Assembly: GCA_900548975.1 (NCBI GenBank)
Contig: URMS01000018.1
Coordinates: 1-58,072 of the forward strand
DNA from: an uncultured Porphyromonadaceae bacterium
GTDB lineage: Bacteria; Bacteroidota; Bacteroidia; Bacteroidales; Muribaculaceae
Length of the DNA: 58,072 bases
Direction of reading: 5' to 3'
The position numbers and the translations under genes are program-made. Below are positions 41,749 to 51,070 of the stretch, in pieces. Numbering within the stretch: position 1 is the stretch's first letter; the number at the start of each line of letters is the position of its first letter. The notes beneath the pieces were generated by a model. That model worked only from the letters and a program-made list of their open reading frames with translations, was not told the DNA's origin and did not search any database.

Positions 41749-42966
41749 ATGAACGATAACATAAAACTCGACAGCATCGAGGAAGCCATCGAGGACTTCC
41801 GCCAAGGTAAAATGGTGATTGTGGTCGATGATGAAGACCGCGAGAACGAAGGCGACCTTATCGTCGCAGCAGAGAAAATCACACCCGAGCAGGTCAATTT
41901 CATGCTCAAAAACGCCCGCGGCGTTCTTTGCGTGCCTCTCACCATATCGCGCTGCCGCGAACTCGAGCTGAACCATCAGGTCGAGCAGAACACATCGATG
42001 CTCGGCACTCCCTTCACCATCACCGTCGATAAAATCGAAGGATGCACCACCGGCGTCAGCATCGAGGACCGCTGCGCGACCATCCGCGCACTCGCCGACC
42101 CCGACTCCGTGCCCGAAACATTCGGCCGTCCCGGCCATATCAATCCTCTCTATGCCCAGGATGCCGGCGTGCTCCGCCGAAGCGGCCACACCGAAGCGGC
42201 CGTGGACCTCGCACGTCTTGCCGGACTGCAGCCGGCCGCAGCACTCATGGAGATAATGAGCGACGACGGCTCGATGGCACGTCTGCCCGAACTCCGCAAG
42301 AGAGCTGACGAGTGGGGAATGAAACTTGTATCGATACGCGACCTTATCGCCTACCGCCTGGCATCGGAACAGCTCGTGGAGCAGGGCGTCGAAGTAGACA
42401 TGCCTACCGCCTACGGCCACTTCCACCTCATACCGTTCCGCCAGAAGAGCAACGGCCTCGAGCACATTGCCATAATCAAGGGCGATATAACCACCGACGA
42501 GCCCGTGCTCGTGCGTGTGCACTCGTCGTGCGCCACCGGCGACATCTTCGCATCGAAACGCTGCGACTGCGGCGAACAGCTCCACAAGGCCATGGAGATG
42601 ATCGAGAAAGAAGGCCGCGGCGCCGTGATATATCTCAATCAGGAGGGACGCGGAATCGGTCTTATGGATAAGATTCGCGCATACAAGCTTCAGGAAGAGG
42701 GCCTCGACACCGTAGAGGCAAACATACACCTCGGCCATGACGCCGACGAACGCGACTACGGCGTAGGCGCACAGATTCTCAATATGCTCGGCATACGCAA
42801 GATGCGCCTGCTCACCAACAATCCGGTGAAGCGCATAGGCCTGGAAGGTTACGGCCTCGAGGTAGTGGAAAACGTTCCCATCGAGGTAGAACCCAACCCC
42901 TACAACCTGCGCTACATGCACACCAAAAAGGAACGCATGGGCCACAACCTCAAGCAGGTGGAATAA
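41749..42966 (+). CDS. ribBA: Bifunctional DHBP synthase / GTP cyclohydrolase II
   Basis: The 405-residue fusion starts riboflavin synthesis from both ends. The N-terminal RibB domain (about 1-205) has DDEDRENEGDLIVAAEKIT and RRSGHTEAAVDLARLAG. The C-terminal RibA domain has the zinc site CATGDIFASKRCDCGEQL and YLNQEGRGIGL. It starts six bases behind the permease gene. No FMN riboswitch is visible. Its stop overlaps the next start (TAATG). Confidence 0.96.
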   Translation: MNDNIKLDSIEEAIEDFRQGKMVIVVDDEDRENEGDLIVAAEKITPEQVNFMLKNARGVLCVPLTISRCRELELNHQVEQNTSMLGTPFTITVDKIEGCTTGVSIEDRCATIRALADPDSVPETFGRPGHINPLYAQDAGVLRRSGHTEAAVDLARLAGLQPAAALMEIMSDDGSMARLPELRKRADEWGMKLVSIRDLIAYRLASEQLVEQGVEVDMPTAYGHFHLIPFRQKSNGLEHIAIIKGDITTDEPVLVRVHSSCATGDIFASKRCDCGEQLHKAMEMIEKEGRGAVIYLNQEGRGIGLMDKIRAYKLQEEGLDTVEANIHLGHDADERDYGVGAQILNMLGIRKMRLLTNNPVKRIGLEGYGLEVVENVPIEVEPNPYNLRYMHTKKERMGHNLKQVE

Positions 42967-43538
42967 TGGAACTGGAAGAAGCACTGCGTCTGTCGGGCGA
43001 GGAAACAGCCCGACAGGCCGAACGTCTCCGCGCCTCCGACTCCGGCCGCCGCAACGACGAAGGCGCCGCTCTGCTCAAGGCCGCAGCCGTGCACATGAAG
43101 TACCTTCAGGCTGCCTCGATGGGCATGGAAGCCCTTGCCACAGGCATAATGACAATGCTGGCGATTCTGCACAACCGGGTCAATCCCGAAAAAATAGCAG
43201 AAGTATACACGTCATTCCTTCAGGATGTATATATTCTCTCATTGAATCTTTGCCGTGAAGGCACGCCCGATGCAATGTTAGCCGGGCATCTCATGGAAAT
43301 AAGCATGCGCCTTGGAGCGCTTGCTGCCGTAACAGGCCGTGAGTTCGGCGCCGATACCGCCGCTATGCCCGGACTTGCCGAAAGACACATCGCGATCTGC
43401 GCCATGTTCGATGGCGCTCCGGCCGATTTCTGGCAATTCCAGGACGCACCGGTCACACCCCGCAGCGCCATCGATATATTTTCGGACGCTGCCGCACGAC
43501 TCGGTTCACTCGGACTTATCGGACCCGAAAACGAGTAA
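42966..43538 (+). CDS. Helical protein of unknown function coupled to ribBA
   Basis: The 190-residue soluble protein is rich in Ala, Leu and Met and is predicted all-helical by eye (MELEEALRLSGEETARQAER, then MEALATGIMTMLAIL). There is no signal or membrane anchor. It shares one base with the ribBA stop, so it is translated from the same message. The last 23 bases overlap the convergent maf gene. I do not recognise a family. Confidence 0.7.
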   Translation: MELEEALRLSGEETARQAERLRASDSGRRNDEGAALLKAAAVHMKYLQAASMGMEALATGIMTMLAILHNRVNPEKIAEVYTSFLQDVYILSLNLCREGTPDAMLAGHLMEISMRLGALAAVTGREFGADTAAMPGLAERHIAICAMFDGAPADFWQFQDAPVTPRSAIDIFSDAAARLGSLGLIGPENE

Positions 43539-44139
43539 GATGCTCGTAAAGAGCATGTAGCGGCAGACCCATCACATTGTAGAAGCATCCGTCGATACCG
43601 CGTATACCGACAGCCTCTATCCATTCCTGCACGCCATAGGCGCCGGCTTTGTCGAAAGGCCGGTAGCGGTCGACATATTCCTCGATCTGACGTTTCGACA
43701 ACTCAGCGAAATGCACATAGGTGGTTTCGCTGAATACGTCGCGCTCGAATCCGTGTGCGCTCAGCGCCACACCGGTAACCACATGGTGCGTATGTCCGCA
43801 GAGCCGTCCGAGCATTTCTATGGCCTCGTCGCGCGAGTGGGGCTTGCCATAGATATGGCCGTCGAGTATCACCACTGTATCGGCGGTTATCATCAGCTCG
43901 TTGTCGCCCAGAAGATCGTCGTGGGCACGCGCTTTCACCACAGCGATATACGCCGGCACATCCTCAGGCCTGAGGTCGGCGGGATAGGACTCGTCGACGT
44001 CGATATTGTCGGCGATATCGAACGACGGCAGTATCATCTGAAGAAGCTGGCGGCGACGGGGCGAATTCGACGCCAGAAGCACTTTCACGCCGCTTAACGT
44101 CGGCGAGGGCAGAGGCGGCAATATATCGGTTATTTCCAT
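43516..44139 (-). CDS. maf: Maf family nucleotide pyrophosphatase
   Basis: The 207-residue house-cleaning enzyme hydrolyses dTTP/UTP or modified nucleotides. LLASNSPRRRQLL, ITADTVVILDGHIYGKP, THHVVTGVAL and DKAGAYGVQEW are the Maf motifs. A Met at 44157 is also in frame but would overlap the kdsC end. The one at 44139 starts one base after that stop. Confidence 0.92.
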   Translation of the reverse strand: MEITDILPPLPSPTLSGVKVLLASNSPRRRQLLQMILPSFDIADNIDVDESYPADLRPEDVPAYIAVVKARAHDDLLGDNELMITADTVVILDGHIYGKPHSRDEAIEMLGRLCGHTHHVVTGVALSAHGFERDVFSETTYVHFAELSKRQIEEYVDRYRPFDKAGAYGVQEWIEAVGIRGIDGCFYNVMGLPLHALYEHLTRFRVR

Positions 44140-44140
44140 T

Positions 44141-44665
44141 TTACCAGCCGAATGCATGAGTGTCGAGCATCCACAGCCCTTTTACTCTAAGTATCTGCTC
44201 CATCAGCTCGCGGGCTACACCATGACCGCCGTCGGCAGCGGTGACATAAGTAGCCGCCGCCTTGACCTCGGATGCGGCATCGCGCGGTGCCACCGACAGT
44301 CCCACGGCACTCATCGGAGGAAGATCGGGAATATCGTCGCCGACATAAGCCACTTCTTCGGGGGCATAGCCGTTGCGCTCCATCCACTCCTTCAGCACCG
44401 GAAGCTTGGCCTTGCATTTGAGGTAAATATCGGTCATGCCTATGTTACGGAAACGGGCTTCGACACGACGGTCGTCGGCACCGCTGATAATAGCCAGATG
44501 AAGACCGCCCTTTACAGCCTGCACCATGGCATAGCCGTCTTTGAGATTGGCCATACGCTCGGGAATACCGTCGGGCGACAACGGTACCACGGTGGGCGAC
44601 AACACGCCGTCGACATCGAAGACAACGGCCTTTATCTTGCTCAGATCGTAGTTTATCTTGCTCAT
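44141..44665 (-). CDS. kdsC: KDO-8-phosphate phosphatase, KdsC-type HAD enzyme
   Basis: The 174-residue HAD phosphatase has the nucleophile D17 and D19 in FDVDGVLS, motif II IISGA, a Lys in CKAKLPVLKEW and motif III YVGDDIPDLPPM. It lacks a cap domain, as KdsC does. It makes free KDO for LPS. Overlaps of four bases with the upstream gene and tight spacing to maf show an operon. Confidence 0.88.
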   Translation of the reverse strand: MSKINYDLSKIKAVVFDVDGVLSPTVVPLSPDGIPERMANLKDGYAMVQAVKGGLHLAIISGADDRRVEARFRNIGMTDIYLKCKAKLPVLKEWMERNGYAPEEVAYVGDDIPDLPPMSAVGLSVAPRDAASEVKAAATYVTAADGGHGVARELMEQILRVKGLWMLDTHAFGW

Positions 44666-45462
44666 CGGTGTTTGTTCATTATAAGTTGAGAAAGAGCTTC
44701 GTACACGGGCCGGTATTCGGGCGACAGAGTTTCGGCCTGACTTTTCATCACTGCCACATCGCCACGTACGGCAGGACCGGTCTGGGCGGCAAAAGAACCG
44801 ATGGCGGCCGCCTTGGCGATGGTCTGCCTCAGCAGGGGTACAGCCACTTCCGCCGGATAGCGCGCTGCCTGCAGTTCCTCCTCGACCACACCTAAAAGTG
44901 CGTTTACGAAATTGGAGGTAAACACACCGGCTATGTGAAGATGGCGGCGGCGCTCCTCGTCGGAGTGGTATACATGGCCGGATATCGACCCTGCGAGGCG
45001 GTATACGGGAGCATAGTCGTCCTCGCGGGCTGTTTCCACAAAGAAGGGAACTTCGGCCATATCGACATCGAAGCCCTTGGTAAAAGTCTGAAACGGATAG
45101 AAGATGCCGGTGCGGGGGCTTATGCCGGCGAGACTCGATTTATCGACCGTGCCAGATGTATGCAGCGCAAGCACACTTTCGCCTAAATGCCCTATGCTTT
45201 CCACCACCTCGGCCACAGCCCTGTCGGCCACAGAAACTATGATGATATCGGGGCAGAAAGTCTTCAGATCGCTGTAGGAACATGCCTGTGCGCCGACATG
45301 CTCCGCCAGTACGGCTGCATGATCGCTGTTGCGGCTGGCTACGGCCACCACACGGCAAGCTTCGGAATGTGACAGCGCCTCGGCAAGATGCGATGCAACG
45401 TTACCCGAGCCGGCAAAGGCTACCCTCAGCGGTGCGCTCAGTCGATCTGTGCCTGGTTCCAT
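44662..45462 (-). CDS. Rossmann-like/DUF2520 domain oxidoreductase-like protein
   Basis: The 266-residue protein has an NADP-type Rossmann N-terminus (LRVAFAGSGNVASHLAEALS, then VAVASRNSDHA). The C-terminal helical DUF2520 domain has HIAGVFTSNFVNALLGVVEEE. HTSGTVD and GIFYPFQTFTKG are family-typical. Substrate unknown. The start at 45462 lies within the end of the nitroreductase gene. Confidence 0.88.
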   Translation of the reverse strand: MEPGTDRLSAPLRVAFAGSGNVASHLAEALSHSEACRVVAVASRNSDHAAVLAEHVGAQACSYSDLKTFCPDIIIVSVADRAVAEVVESIGHLGESVLALHTSGTVDKSSLAGISPRTGIFYPFQTFTKGFDVDMAEVPFFVETAREDDYAPVYRLAGSISGHVYHSDEERRRHLHIAGVFTSNFVNALLGVVEEELQAARYPAEVAVPLLRQTIAKAAAIGSFAAQTGPAVRGDVAVMKSQAETLSPEYRPVYEALSQLIMNKHR

Positions 45463-45983
45463 GTGCCTACATGCACTTTTTCCCAAAGCAGTTTTTCGGG
45501 ATTGACATGTCGACGTGTCTCGTCGGGATATCCGAATGTCATGATGCACTCCACGACAATATCGTCGGGGATGCCGAGAATTTCGCGTACTATATTTTCC
45601 GACGGTTCGCCATCGGCGGCATACCGTCCGCGCACCTGCACCCAGCACGATCCGATGCCGAGATCGGCAGCCTGAAGATGCATAAGTATTGCGGCGACGG
45701 TGGCGTCCTCTATATATGCCTCGCTAAGAGCGGGGTCGGTACATACCACCACGGCAAGTTTCGCGTTCTTGACCGATGCGGCATAGTTCGGCTTGCATTC
45801 CGAGAGGCGCGCAAGCACATCGGGATCTTCGACAGCCACAAACTGCCACGAGCGGGCATTCTTCGACGATGGCGCCAGCAGACCGGCCTCGAGGATAGTG
45901 CGGACCTGCTCGGCGTCGAGCGGCTTATCGGTATAGCGCCTTATACTGTGGCGCGTAAGCAAAAGTTCTCTAAGATTTTCCAT
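45438..45983 (-). CDS. Nitroreductase-family flavoprotein
   Basis: The 181-residue FMN-binding protein has the RHSIRRYTDKPLDAEQVRTI start motif, LLAPSSKNARSWQFVAVED and GIGSCWVQVRGRY. The length fits small nitroreductases with one FMN per monomer of a dimer. Further in-frame Met codons lie upstream (46007). The chosen start is eight residues before RHS(I). The substrate cannot be read from sequence. Confidence 0.88.
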   Translation of the reverse strand: MENLRELLLTRHSIRRYTDKPLDAEQVRTILEAGLLAPSSKNARSWQFVAVEDPDVLARLSECKPNYAASVKNAKLAVVVCTDPALSEAYIEDATVAAILMHLQAADLGIGSCWVQVRGRYAADGEPSENIVREILGIPDDIVVECIMTFGYPDETRRHVNPEKLLWEKVHVGTWNQAQID

Positions 45984-46038
45984 AATACGATCGTTATTCG
46001 CCGACATGGCACGGGCTGCCGGAGGGGCGCAGGGACTA

Positions 46039-47022
46039 TCAGTTGTGGCAAATCCACGCCGTGGGGAAACGGTCGAACAGCCCTTTGCTGTCGGCCACAG
46101 CCTTGGTGTCGGCAAAAGTGGCCCCGGATGCGGCATATACGCGCCAGCGGCCTGAGGATTCGATGATACCGAGTCCGAGATCCGACGGATACGACGATAT
46201 GAATTTACCGGCTTCGTCGGCCGATGCCAGCGATGCTACTATCAGAAAATAACTGTCGGACGGCAACAATTGTTGCGGCGCACGGCGTTCTTTTTTCTCC
46301 GAGGGGTCGACAATGCTCATGCCATCGGCAGGAGTATTGAGTATAAGCACCAGAGCTTTGTCGGAAGCCGGCTGCGCCAGCGGATCGACAACAGGCGCCG
46401 GATCCACGCGCTCGAATCCGAATCCGGCCATCTGAGGCTCTGAAGCGCTCTTGCGCGGCAACTGCGAGGCCACGAATGCTATAAGGACAAGCAAGGCGAT
46501 GGCGGCCGCACTCGATGCCGTGCGCTGCAGCGAGTGCATAAATATGTTGCGGCGACGCTCCTCGGCTTCGGTGTCGGCATCTTCCGCAACGGGGACTTCA
46601 GCCTTACCGACAGAAACAGGTTCTACCGGCGACAACCACGACAGAGGACTGAGACGGCGCCATCGATCTGACATCTCGAACGATATGCCGCCAAGAGCCG
46701 GAGCGGCCACAAGTACACCTGCATCGCCTATGCCCACCGTCTGCCCTGCTTCGAGACGGGCACGGATATCGGCCACATCGTCGGCTATAAGGGCGGATGC
46801 CTCGGCAGGCTCACAGGCCAGACAGCGGGCTATCGACATGGCAAGCATGTTGTCATCGCAACTGTCATGAGCCACAAACACTACTTCCTCGGAGGGTGGC
46901 AAAAGCACCGACCCTTCGAAGCGCGCCCCGATTGTCCGGCGTCGGAACACACCGAGCCCGGGCACCGCGATAACATCGCAGTCGCGCAGCAAATGGCTGA
47001 TATGTCGTATAGTAGTGTTCAT
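46039..47022 (-). CDS. HU-CCDC81-type / SPOR domain membrane protein
   Basis: The 327-residue protein starts with two HU-like domains of the CCDC81 bacterial type (MNTTIRHISHLLRDCDVIAV, PGLGVFRRR; then the second to about 110). A single membrane segment follows at about 175-195 (AAAIALLVLIAFVASQL), and a C-terminal SPOR-like domain (YFLIVASLASADEAGKFISS). SPOR domains bind denuded peptidoglycan at the septum, so a role in division or envelope is likely. It is divergent from lplA. A -7 box (complement of 47063-47071) fits a start at 47022. Confidence 0.85.
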   Translation of the reverse strand: MNTTIRHISHLLRDCDVIAVPGLGVFRRRTIGARFEGSVLLPPSEEVVFVAHDSCDDNMLAMSIARCLACEPAEASALIADDVADIRARLEAGQTVGIGDAGVLVAAPALGGISFEMSDRWRRLSPLSWLSPVEPVSVGKAEVPVAEDADTEAEERRRNIFMHSLQRTASSAAAIALLVLIAFVASQLPRKSASEPQMAGFGFERVDPAPVVDPLAQPASDKALVLILNTPADGMSIVDPSEKKERRAPQQLLPSDSYFLIVASLASADEAGKFISSYPSDLGLGIIESSGRWRVYAASGATFADTKAVADSKGLFDRFPTAWICHN

Positions 47023-47175
47023 TTTTTCACAAGAAAGACCGTGTTTACAGGCGCATTCGTTTGCAAAGTTAGCACTTTTTTCGCTTTTTAACATCGCTTT
47101 TTCCATCTTTTTTTTCACTAAAATATCTATAGCGTGCTTCAAAAAGTAAATACCGAAAAAGAAGAGCGGAAAAGT

Positions 47176-47205
47176 TTGCGATATGAGGTTTATTTTTTAT
47201 TTTTG
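47176..47205 (+). promoter_or_regulatory. Promoter of the lplA-gcv operon
   Basis: TTG at 47176-47178 and TATTTTTG at 47198-47205 are 19 bases apart. The ATG of lplA follows 19 bases later. No glycine riboswitch is seen between promoter and start. Confidence 0.65.
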
Positions 47206-47224
47206 GGGACCTTAAATGTAATCT

Positions 47225-48232
47225 ATGATAAACCTGAGATTACCTTTCTCCCAGCCTCGCCGGCTACCATTCTATCTTGCCATGGAGGAATGGGCCGCCC
47301 GCTGTCTGCCCGAAAACGACTATTTTTTCAGCTGGCGCGTACATCCGACCGTTATCTGCGGCCGCAACCAGGAGATGGACAAAGAGGTGAACATGGACTA
47401 CTGCCGCCGCGAAGGCATCGATGTGGTGCGCCGTAAGAGCGGTGGCGGCTGTGTATATGCCGATATGGACAATTTCATGTTTTCCTACATCTGCCCCGGC
47501 GACGAAATCACGGCCACATTCGCCCGATATACCACTATGATAGCGACATTGCTGCGCCGCATCGGTCTCGATGCCGCTGCCACCGGACGCAACGACATCG
47601 TGGTCGGCGGCAGGAAAATATCGGGCAATGCCTTCTATCATCTGCCGGGCCGGTGCATAGCTCACGGGACAATGCTCTACGACTTCGATGCCGCCGCGAT
47701 GAGCCGCGCGATAACGCCATCGCGCGCCAAGCTCGAATCGAAATCGGTGAAGTCGGTACCGGCACGCATAACTTGTCTCAAAGCCGAGGGAATAGCTCTT
47801 TTGCCCGAAGAATTCGAGCGATATATCGTGGGCGAACTGTGCGAAAATGAAATCGTACCCGACGCCGCAGCCATATGCGCTATCGAAAAAATTGAACAAA
47901 GCTACTACGAACCGGCGTTTCTGTATAGGAAAGGCGAAAACACGCCTTCCGCGGCCGATGACAGCGGTCTGACCCGGCTTCACGCCCATGTCGACGGTGT
48001 GGGCGAGATAGAGATATGCATTGCCTGCGACACAGAGGGCAGAATAGTCCGCACCGAAGCCTCGGGCGACTTTTTCCTTCTCGACGATCCCGGACGCACA
48101 ATATTCAGCGCTCTCAAAGGCGTGGAATTCACTCCCGGGGCACTGCGCGAGGCATTGCGCCACACAGACCCCGCCAAAACCATCGCCGGACTCGACCGCG
48201 AAAAACTTCTTGCCATACTCACTCAACACTAA
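47225..48232 (+). CDS. lplA: Lipoate-protein ligase A
   Basis: The 335-residue enzyme attaches lipoate to apo-proteins in two steps through lipoyl-AMP. VVRRKSGGGCVYADMDNFMFSY is the lipoate-binding RRxSGGG-type motif, then GRNDIVVGGRKISGNAFY and HGTMLYDFD. A C-terminal accessory domain is present. The natural target is GcvH, encoded two genes downstream. Confidence 0.93.
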   Translation: MINLRLPFSQPRRLPFYLAMEEWAARCLPENDYFFSWRVHPTVICGRNQEMDKEVNMDYCRREGIDVVRRKSGGGCVYADMDNFMFSYICPGDEITATFARYTTMIATLLRRIGLDAAATGRNDIVVGGRKISGNAFYHLPGRCIAHGTMLYDFDAAAMSRAITPSRAKLESKSVKSVPARITCLKAEGIALLPEEFERYIVGELCENEIVPDAAAICAIEKIEQSYYEPAFLYRKGENTPSAADDSGLTRLHAHVDGVGEIEICIACDTEGRIVRTEASGDFFLLDDPGRTIFSALKGVEFTPGALREALRHTDPAKTIAGLDREKLLAILTQH

Positions 48233-48250
48233 TACTAAACATCGATTGAA

Positions 48251-49342
48251 ATGGAATCTGAAATGAAAAAAACATGTCTGTTCGACAGCCACCAGGCCCT
48301 GAATGCCAAAATGGCACCTTTCGCCGGATACGACATGCCCATCGAATACTCCGGCATCGACGCCGAGCACAATGCCGTACGCACATGCTCGGGGCTCTTC
48401 GACGTTTCGCACATGGGCGAAATACATATCTACGGCCCTGAGGCCGTGAAATTCACCGACCACATCTTCACCAACTATGCGGCACCAATGAACAAAGGCC
48501 AGGTGCTGTACGGCATGATGACATACCCAGACGGCGGCACGGTGGACGATCTGCTTGTATACCGCCTCGGCGACGAAAGTTTCCTGCTGGTGGTTAACGC
48601 CTCCAATCTGGAGAAAGACGTGGCATGGATACGCGACTGCGCCCGCGATTTCAATGTGCAGGTCCGCGATTATTCCGCCGACTGCGGCCAGCTCGCCCTC
48701 CAGGGTCCCGACAGCGAGAATGTGCTCAAGGCTGTTCTCGGCATCGACGCCTCGTCGCTCGCGTTCTATACCTTTTCGATATTCGACGGCAATGTGCTGG
48801 TGAGCCGCACGGGCTACACAGGCGAGGACGGCTTCGAAATATATGCCGATCCGAGGCGTATAGTCGAGATGTGGAAATCGCTCATCGCCTACGGCATACA
48901 GCCCTGTGGTCTGGGCTGCCGCGACACCCTGCGCTTCGAAGCGGGGCTGCCGCTCTACGGCGATGAACTTGCCGAAGACATCACACCCATCGAAGCAGGT
49001 CTGAGCATGTTCGTGAAGCTCGACAAACCGGGCGGCTTCATAGGCAGCGATGTTCTTCAGCGCCAGAAGACCGAGGGCCCCCGGCGCAAGCTCGTAGGCC
49101 TCGAAATCGACTCTCCGGCCACAGCGCGCCACGGCTTCGAGGTCCTCGACCTCGACGGAGCGGTCGTGGGTCACATAACCACCGGCTATAACTCGCTCAC
49201 TCTCGGCAAGAACATAGCCATGGCACTGGTCGACGCCCGCTATGCTCCCCTTGGCTCGAAACTGCAGGTGCGCATACGCCGCAAGACAGCTCCTGCCACA
49301 GTTATCAAAAAAAGATTTTACGTACCTCAATATAAAAAATAA
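48251..49342 (+). CDS. gcvT: Aminomethyltransferase (glycine cleavage T protein)
   Basis: The 363-residue enzyme transfers the aminomethyl carbon from GcvH to tetrahydrofolate and releases ammonia. APFAGYDMPIEYSGI, LFDVSHMGEIHIYG and RTGYTGEDGFEIYAD are family motifs. A second Met at 48263 (MKKTCLFDSH) is a possible start. It is in a tightly spaced operon. Confidence 0.96.
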   Translation: MESEMKKTCLFDSHQALNAKMAPFAGYDMPIEYSGIDAEHNAVRTCSGLFDVSHMGEIHIYGPEAVKFTDHIFTNYAAPMNKGQVLYGMMTYPDGGTVDDLLVYRLGDESFLLVVNASNLEKDVAWIRDCARDFNVQVRDYSADCGQLALQGPDSENVLKAVLGIDASSLAFYTFSIFDGNVLVSRTGYTGEDGFEIYADPRRIVEMWKSLIAYGIQPCGLGCRDTLRFEAGLPLYGDELAEDITPIEAGLSMFVKLDKPGGFIGSDVLQRQKTEGPRRKLVGLEIDSPATARHGFEVLDLDGAVVGHITTGYNSLTLGKNIAMALVDARYAPLGSKLQVRIRRKTAPATVIKKRFYVPQYKK

Positions 49343-49346
49343 TACC

Positions 49347-49724
49347 ATGGAAAAAATCTATTATCTCCCCACACACGAATACATAAAGACCGACGGCGAA
49401 ACAGGCTTCATCGGCATCTCTGAATACGCCGCCAAGCAGCTTGGCACCGTCACCTACATCGACATGCCCGAAGACGGCGACGAATTCGAAGCCGGCGAGG
49501 AATTCGGCGCTATCGAGAGCCGCAAGGCTGCCTCCGACCTCTTCGCTCCCGTGAGCTGCGAGGTTACCGAAGTCAATTTCGCCCTCGAAGGCGACCCCAA
49601 CCTCATCAACAAAGATCCTCTCAATGCCTGGATCATCAAAGTGACAGTCAAGAATCCCGAAGAACTCGAAGGGCTGATGAACGCCGAGGAATACGCCGAA
49701 TTCTGCCTCAACGAGAAGCACTGA
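49347..49724 (+). CDS. gcvH: Glycine cleavage H protein
   Basis: The 125-residue lipoyl carrier moves the aminomethyl group between P, T and L proteins. The lipoylated lysine is K60 in ESRKAASD. GISEYAAKQLGTVTYIDMP is the family's N-terminal motif. Length normal. It follows gcvT by four bases and precedes gcvPA by two. Confidence 0.97.
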   Translation: MEKIYYLPTHEYIKTDGETGFIGISEYAAKQLGTVTYIDMPEDGDEFEAGEEFGAIESRKAASDLFAPVSCEVTEVNFALEGDPNLINKDPLNAWIIKVTVKNPEELEGLMNAEEYAEFCLNEKH

Positions 49725-49726
49725 TT

Positions 49727-51070
49727 ATGGCCGCACACCGCTATTTTCCTCATACCGACGCCGACATCGAGCGTATGCTCGAGCGGTGCGGTATCGGCGA
49801 CATCGACGATCTCTACGCCGATGTCGACCCGTCGCTGCGGCTGAAAAAGCCCTACGACCTACCGCCGCAGAAAAGCGAACCCGAGCTCGAACGCTACTTC
49901 GCCTCTCTTGCGGCCCTCAACAAACCCCTGGTATGCTTTGCCGGCGCCGGCTTCTACCATCACTACACCCCGGCGGTGATACCGTCGATAATGAGCCGGT
50001 CGGAGTTCCTGACAGCATACACCCCCTACCAGCCCGAAATATCGCAGGGCACGCTCCAGTATATATTCGAATACCAGAGCATGATGGCCGACCTCACAGG
50101 CCTCGACGTGAGCAACGCATCCATGTACGACGGCGCGACAGCCTCGGCCGAAGCCATGGTAATGGCCGTGAACGCCGCCCGTAAGAAACGCCGTGTGCTC
50201 GTCAGCGCCACCGTGGCGCCGGCAGTGCAGCAGGTGCTTGCCACATATGCGGCAGGCGCGGCGATAACCATCGAGATAATACCCGAAGACAACGGCGTCA
50301 CCGACCGCACGGCATTCGAAGAAATGCTTGGCGCCGGCGACGTGGCAGGCGTGATGCTCGCCCAACCCAACTACTACGGCATAGTCGAGGATATCGACGG
50401 CTGGGCCGACAAATGCCACAGCCACAAGGCCCTGCTGATAATGAACTGCCACGCTTCAACCCTGGGTGTGCTCCGCACGCCCGGAGAATGGGGCGCCGAC
50501 ATCGCCTGCGGCGAGGCTCAGTCGCTGGGCATGCCCCTCAACTACGGCGGCCCCTATCTCGGCTATCTGTGCTGCCGCGAAAGCCTCATGCGCAAGCTGC
50601 CCGGCCGCATCGTCGGTGCCACGACCGACCAGAACGGCAAACGCTCTTTCGTGCTCACCCTCCAGGCCCGAGAACAGCATATACGCCGTCAGAAGGCGAC
50701 TTCGAACATATGCTCCAATCAGGGCATCATGACCCTACATGCAGCCATGTATCTGTCGCTGATGGGCCCGGAAGGACTTCAGCACGTCAACCGGCTCTCG
50801 GCCGATGCCGCCCATTCACTCGCCGACAAACTCGAAGCAAGCGGGATGATGAAACTGAGGTTCCCCGATAAACCCATCCTCAACGAATTCGCCATGGATA
50901 TCTGCGACGGCACCGTCGACGCCGACACAGTGATAAAGGCTTGTGCGGACAAGGGTATTCTGGCGGGTGTAAAACTCACCGACAGCTCGCTGCTGATTGC
51001 AGCCACCGAGATGTGTTCGCCCGAGGATATCGATAACTATGTGTCTGTCATTAAATCGCTGAAGCCATGA
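49727..51070 (+). CDS. gcvPA: Glycine dehydrogenase (decarboxylating) subunit 1
   Basis: The 447-residue protein is the N-terminal half of the split P protein. FPHTDADIERMLERCG, YTPYQPEISQGTLQYIFEYQ and MYDGATASAEAM are typical. It has no PLP lysine of its own, as expected for the A subunit. It overlaps gcvPB by four bases. Confidence 0.96.
   Translation: MAAHRYFPHTDADIERMLERCGIGDIDDLYADVDPSLRLKKPYDLPPQKSEPELERYFASLAALNKPLVCFAGAGFYHHYTPAVIPSIMSRSEFLTAYTPYQPEISQGTLQYIFEYQSMMADLTGLDVSNASMYDGATASAEAMVMAVNAARKKRRVLVSATVAPAVQQVLATYAAGAAITIEIIPEDNGVTDRTAFEEMLGAGDVAGVMLAQPNYYGIVEDIDGWADKCHSHKALLIMNCHASTLGVLRTPGEWGADIACGEAQSLGMPLNYGGPYLGYLCCRESLMRKLPGRIVGATTDQNGKRSFVLTLQAREQHIRRQKATSNICSNQGIMTLHAAMYLSLMGPEGLQHVNRLSADAAHSLADKLEASGMMKLRFPDKPILNEFAMDICDGTVDADTVIKACADKGILAGVKLTDSSLLIAATEMCSPEDIDNYVSVIKSLKP

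Noticed and set aside
48233..48250. Glycine riboswitch in front of gcvT
   Set aside because: Only 18 bases separate lplA and gcvT, and the leader of lplA is too short as well.
47264..49348. 694-codon minus-strand frame opposite lplA and gcvT
   Set aside because: It spans two well-supported plus-strand genes and has shadow-type composition.
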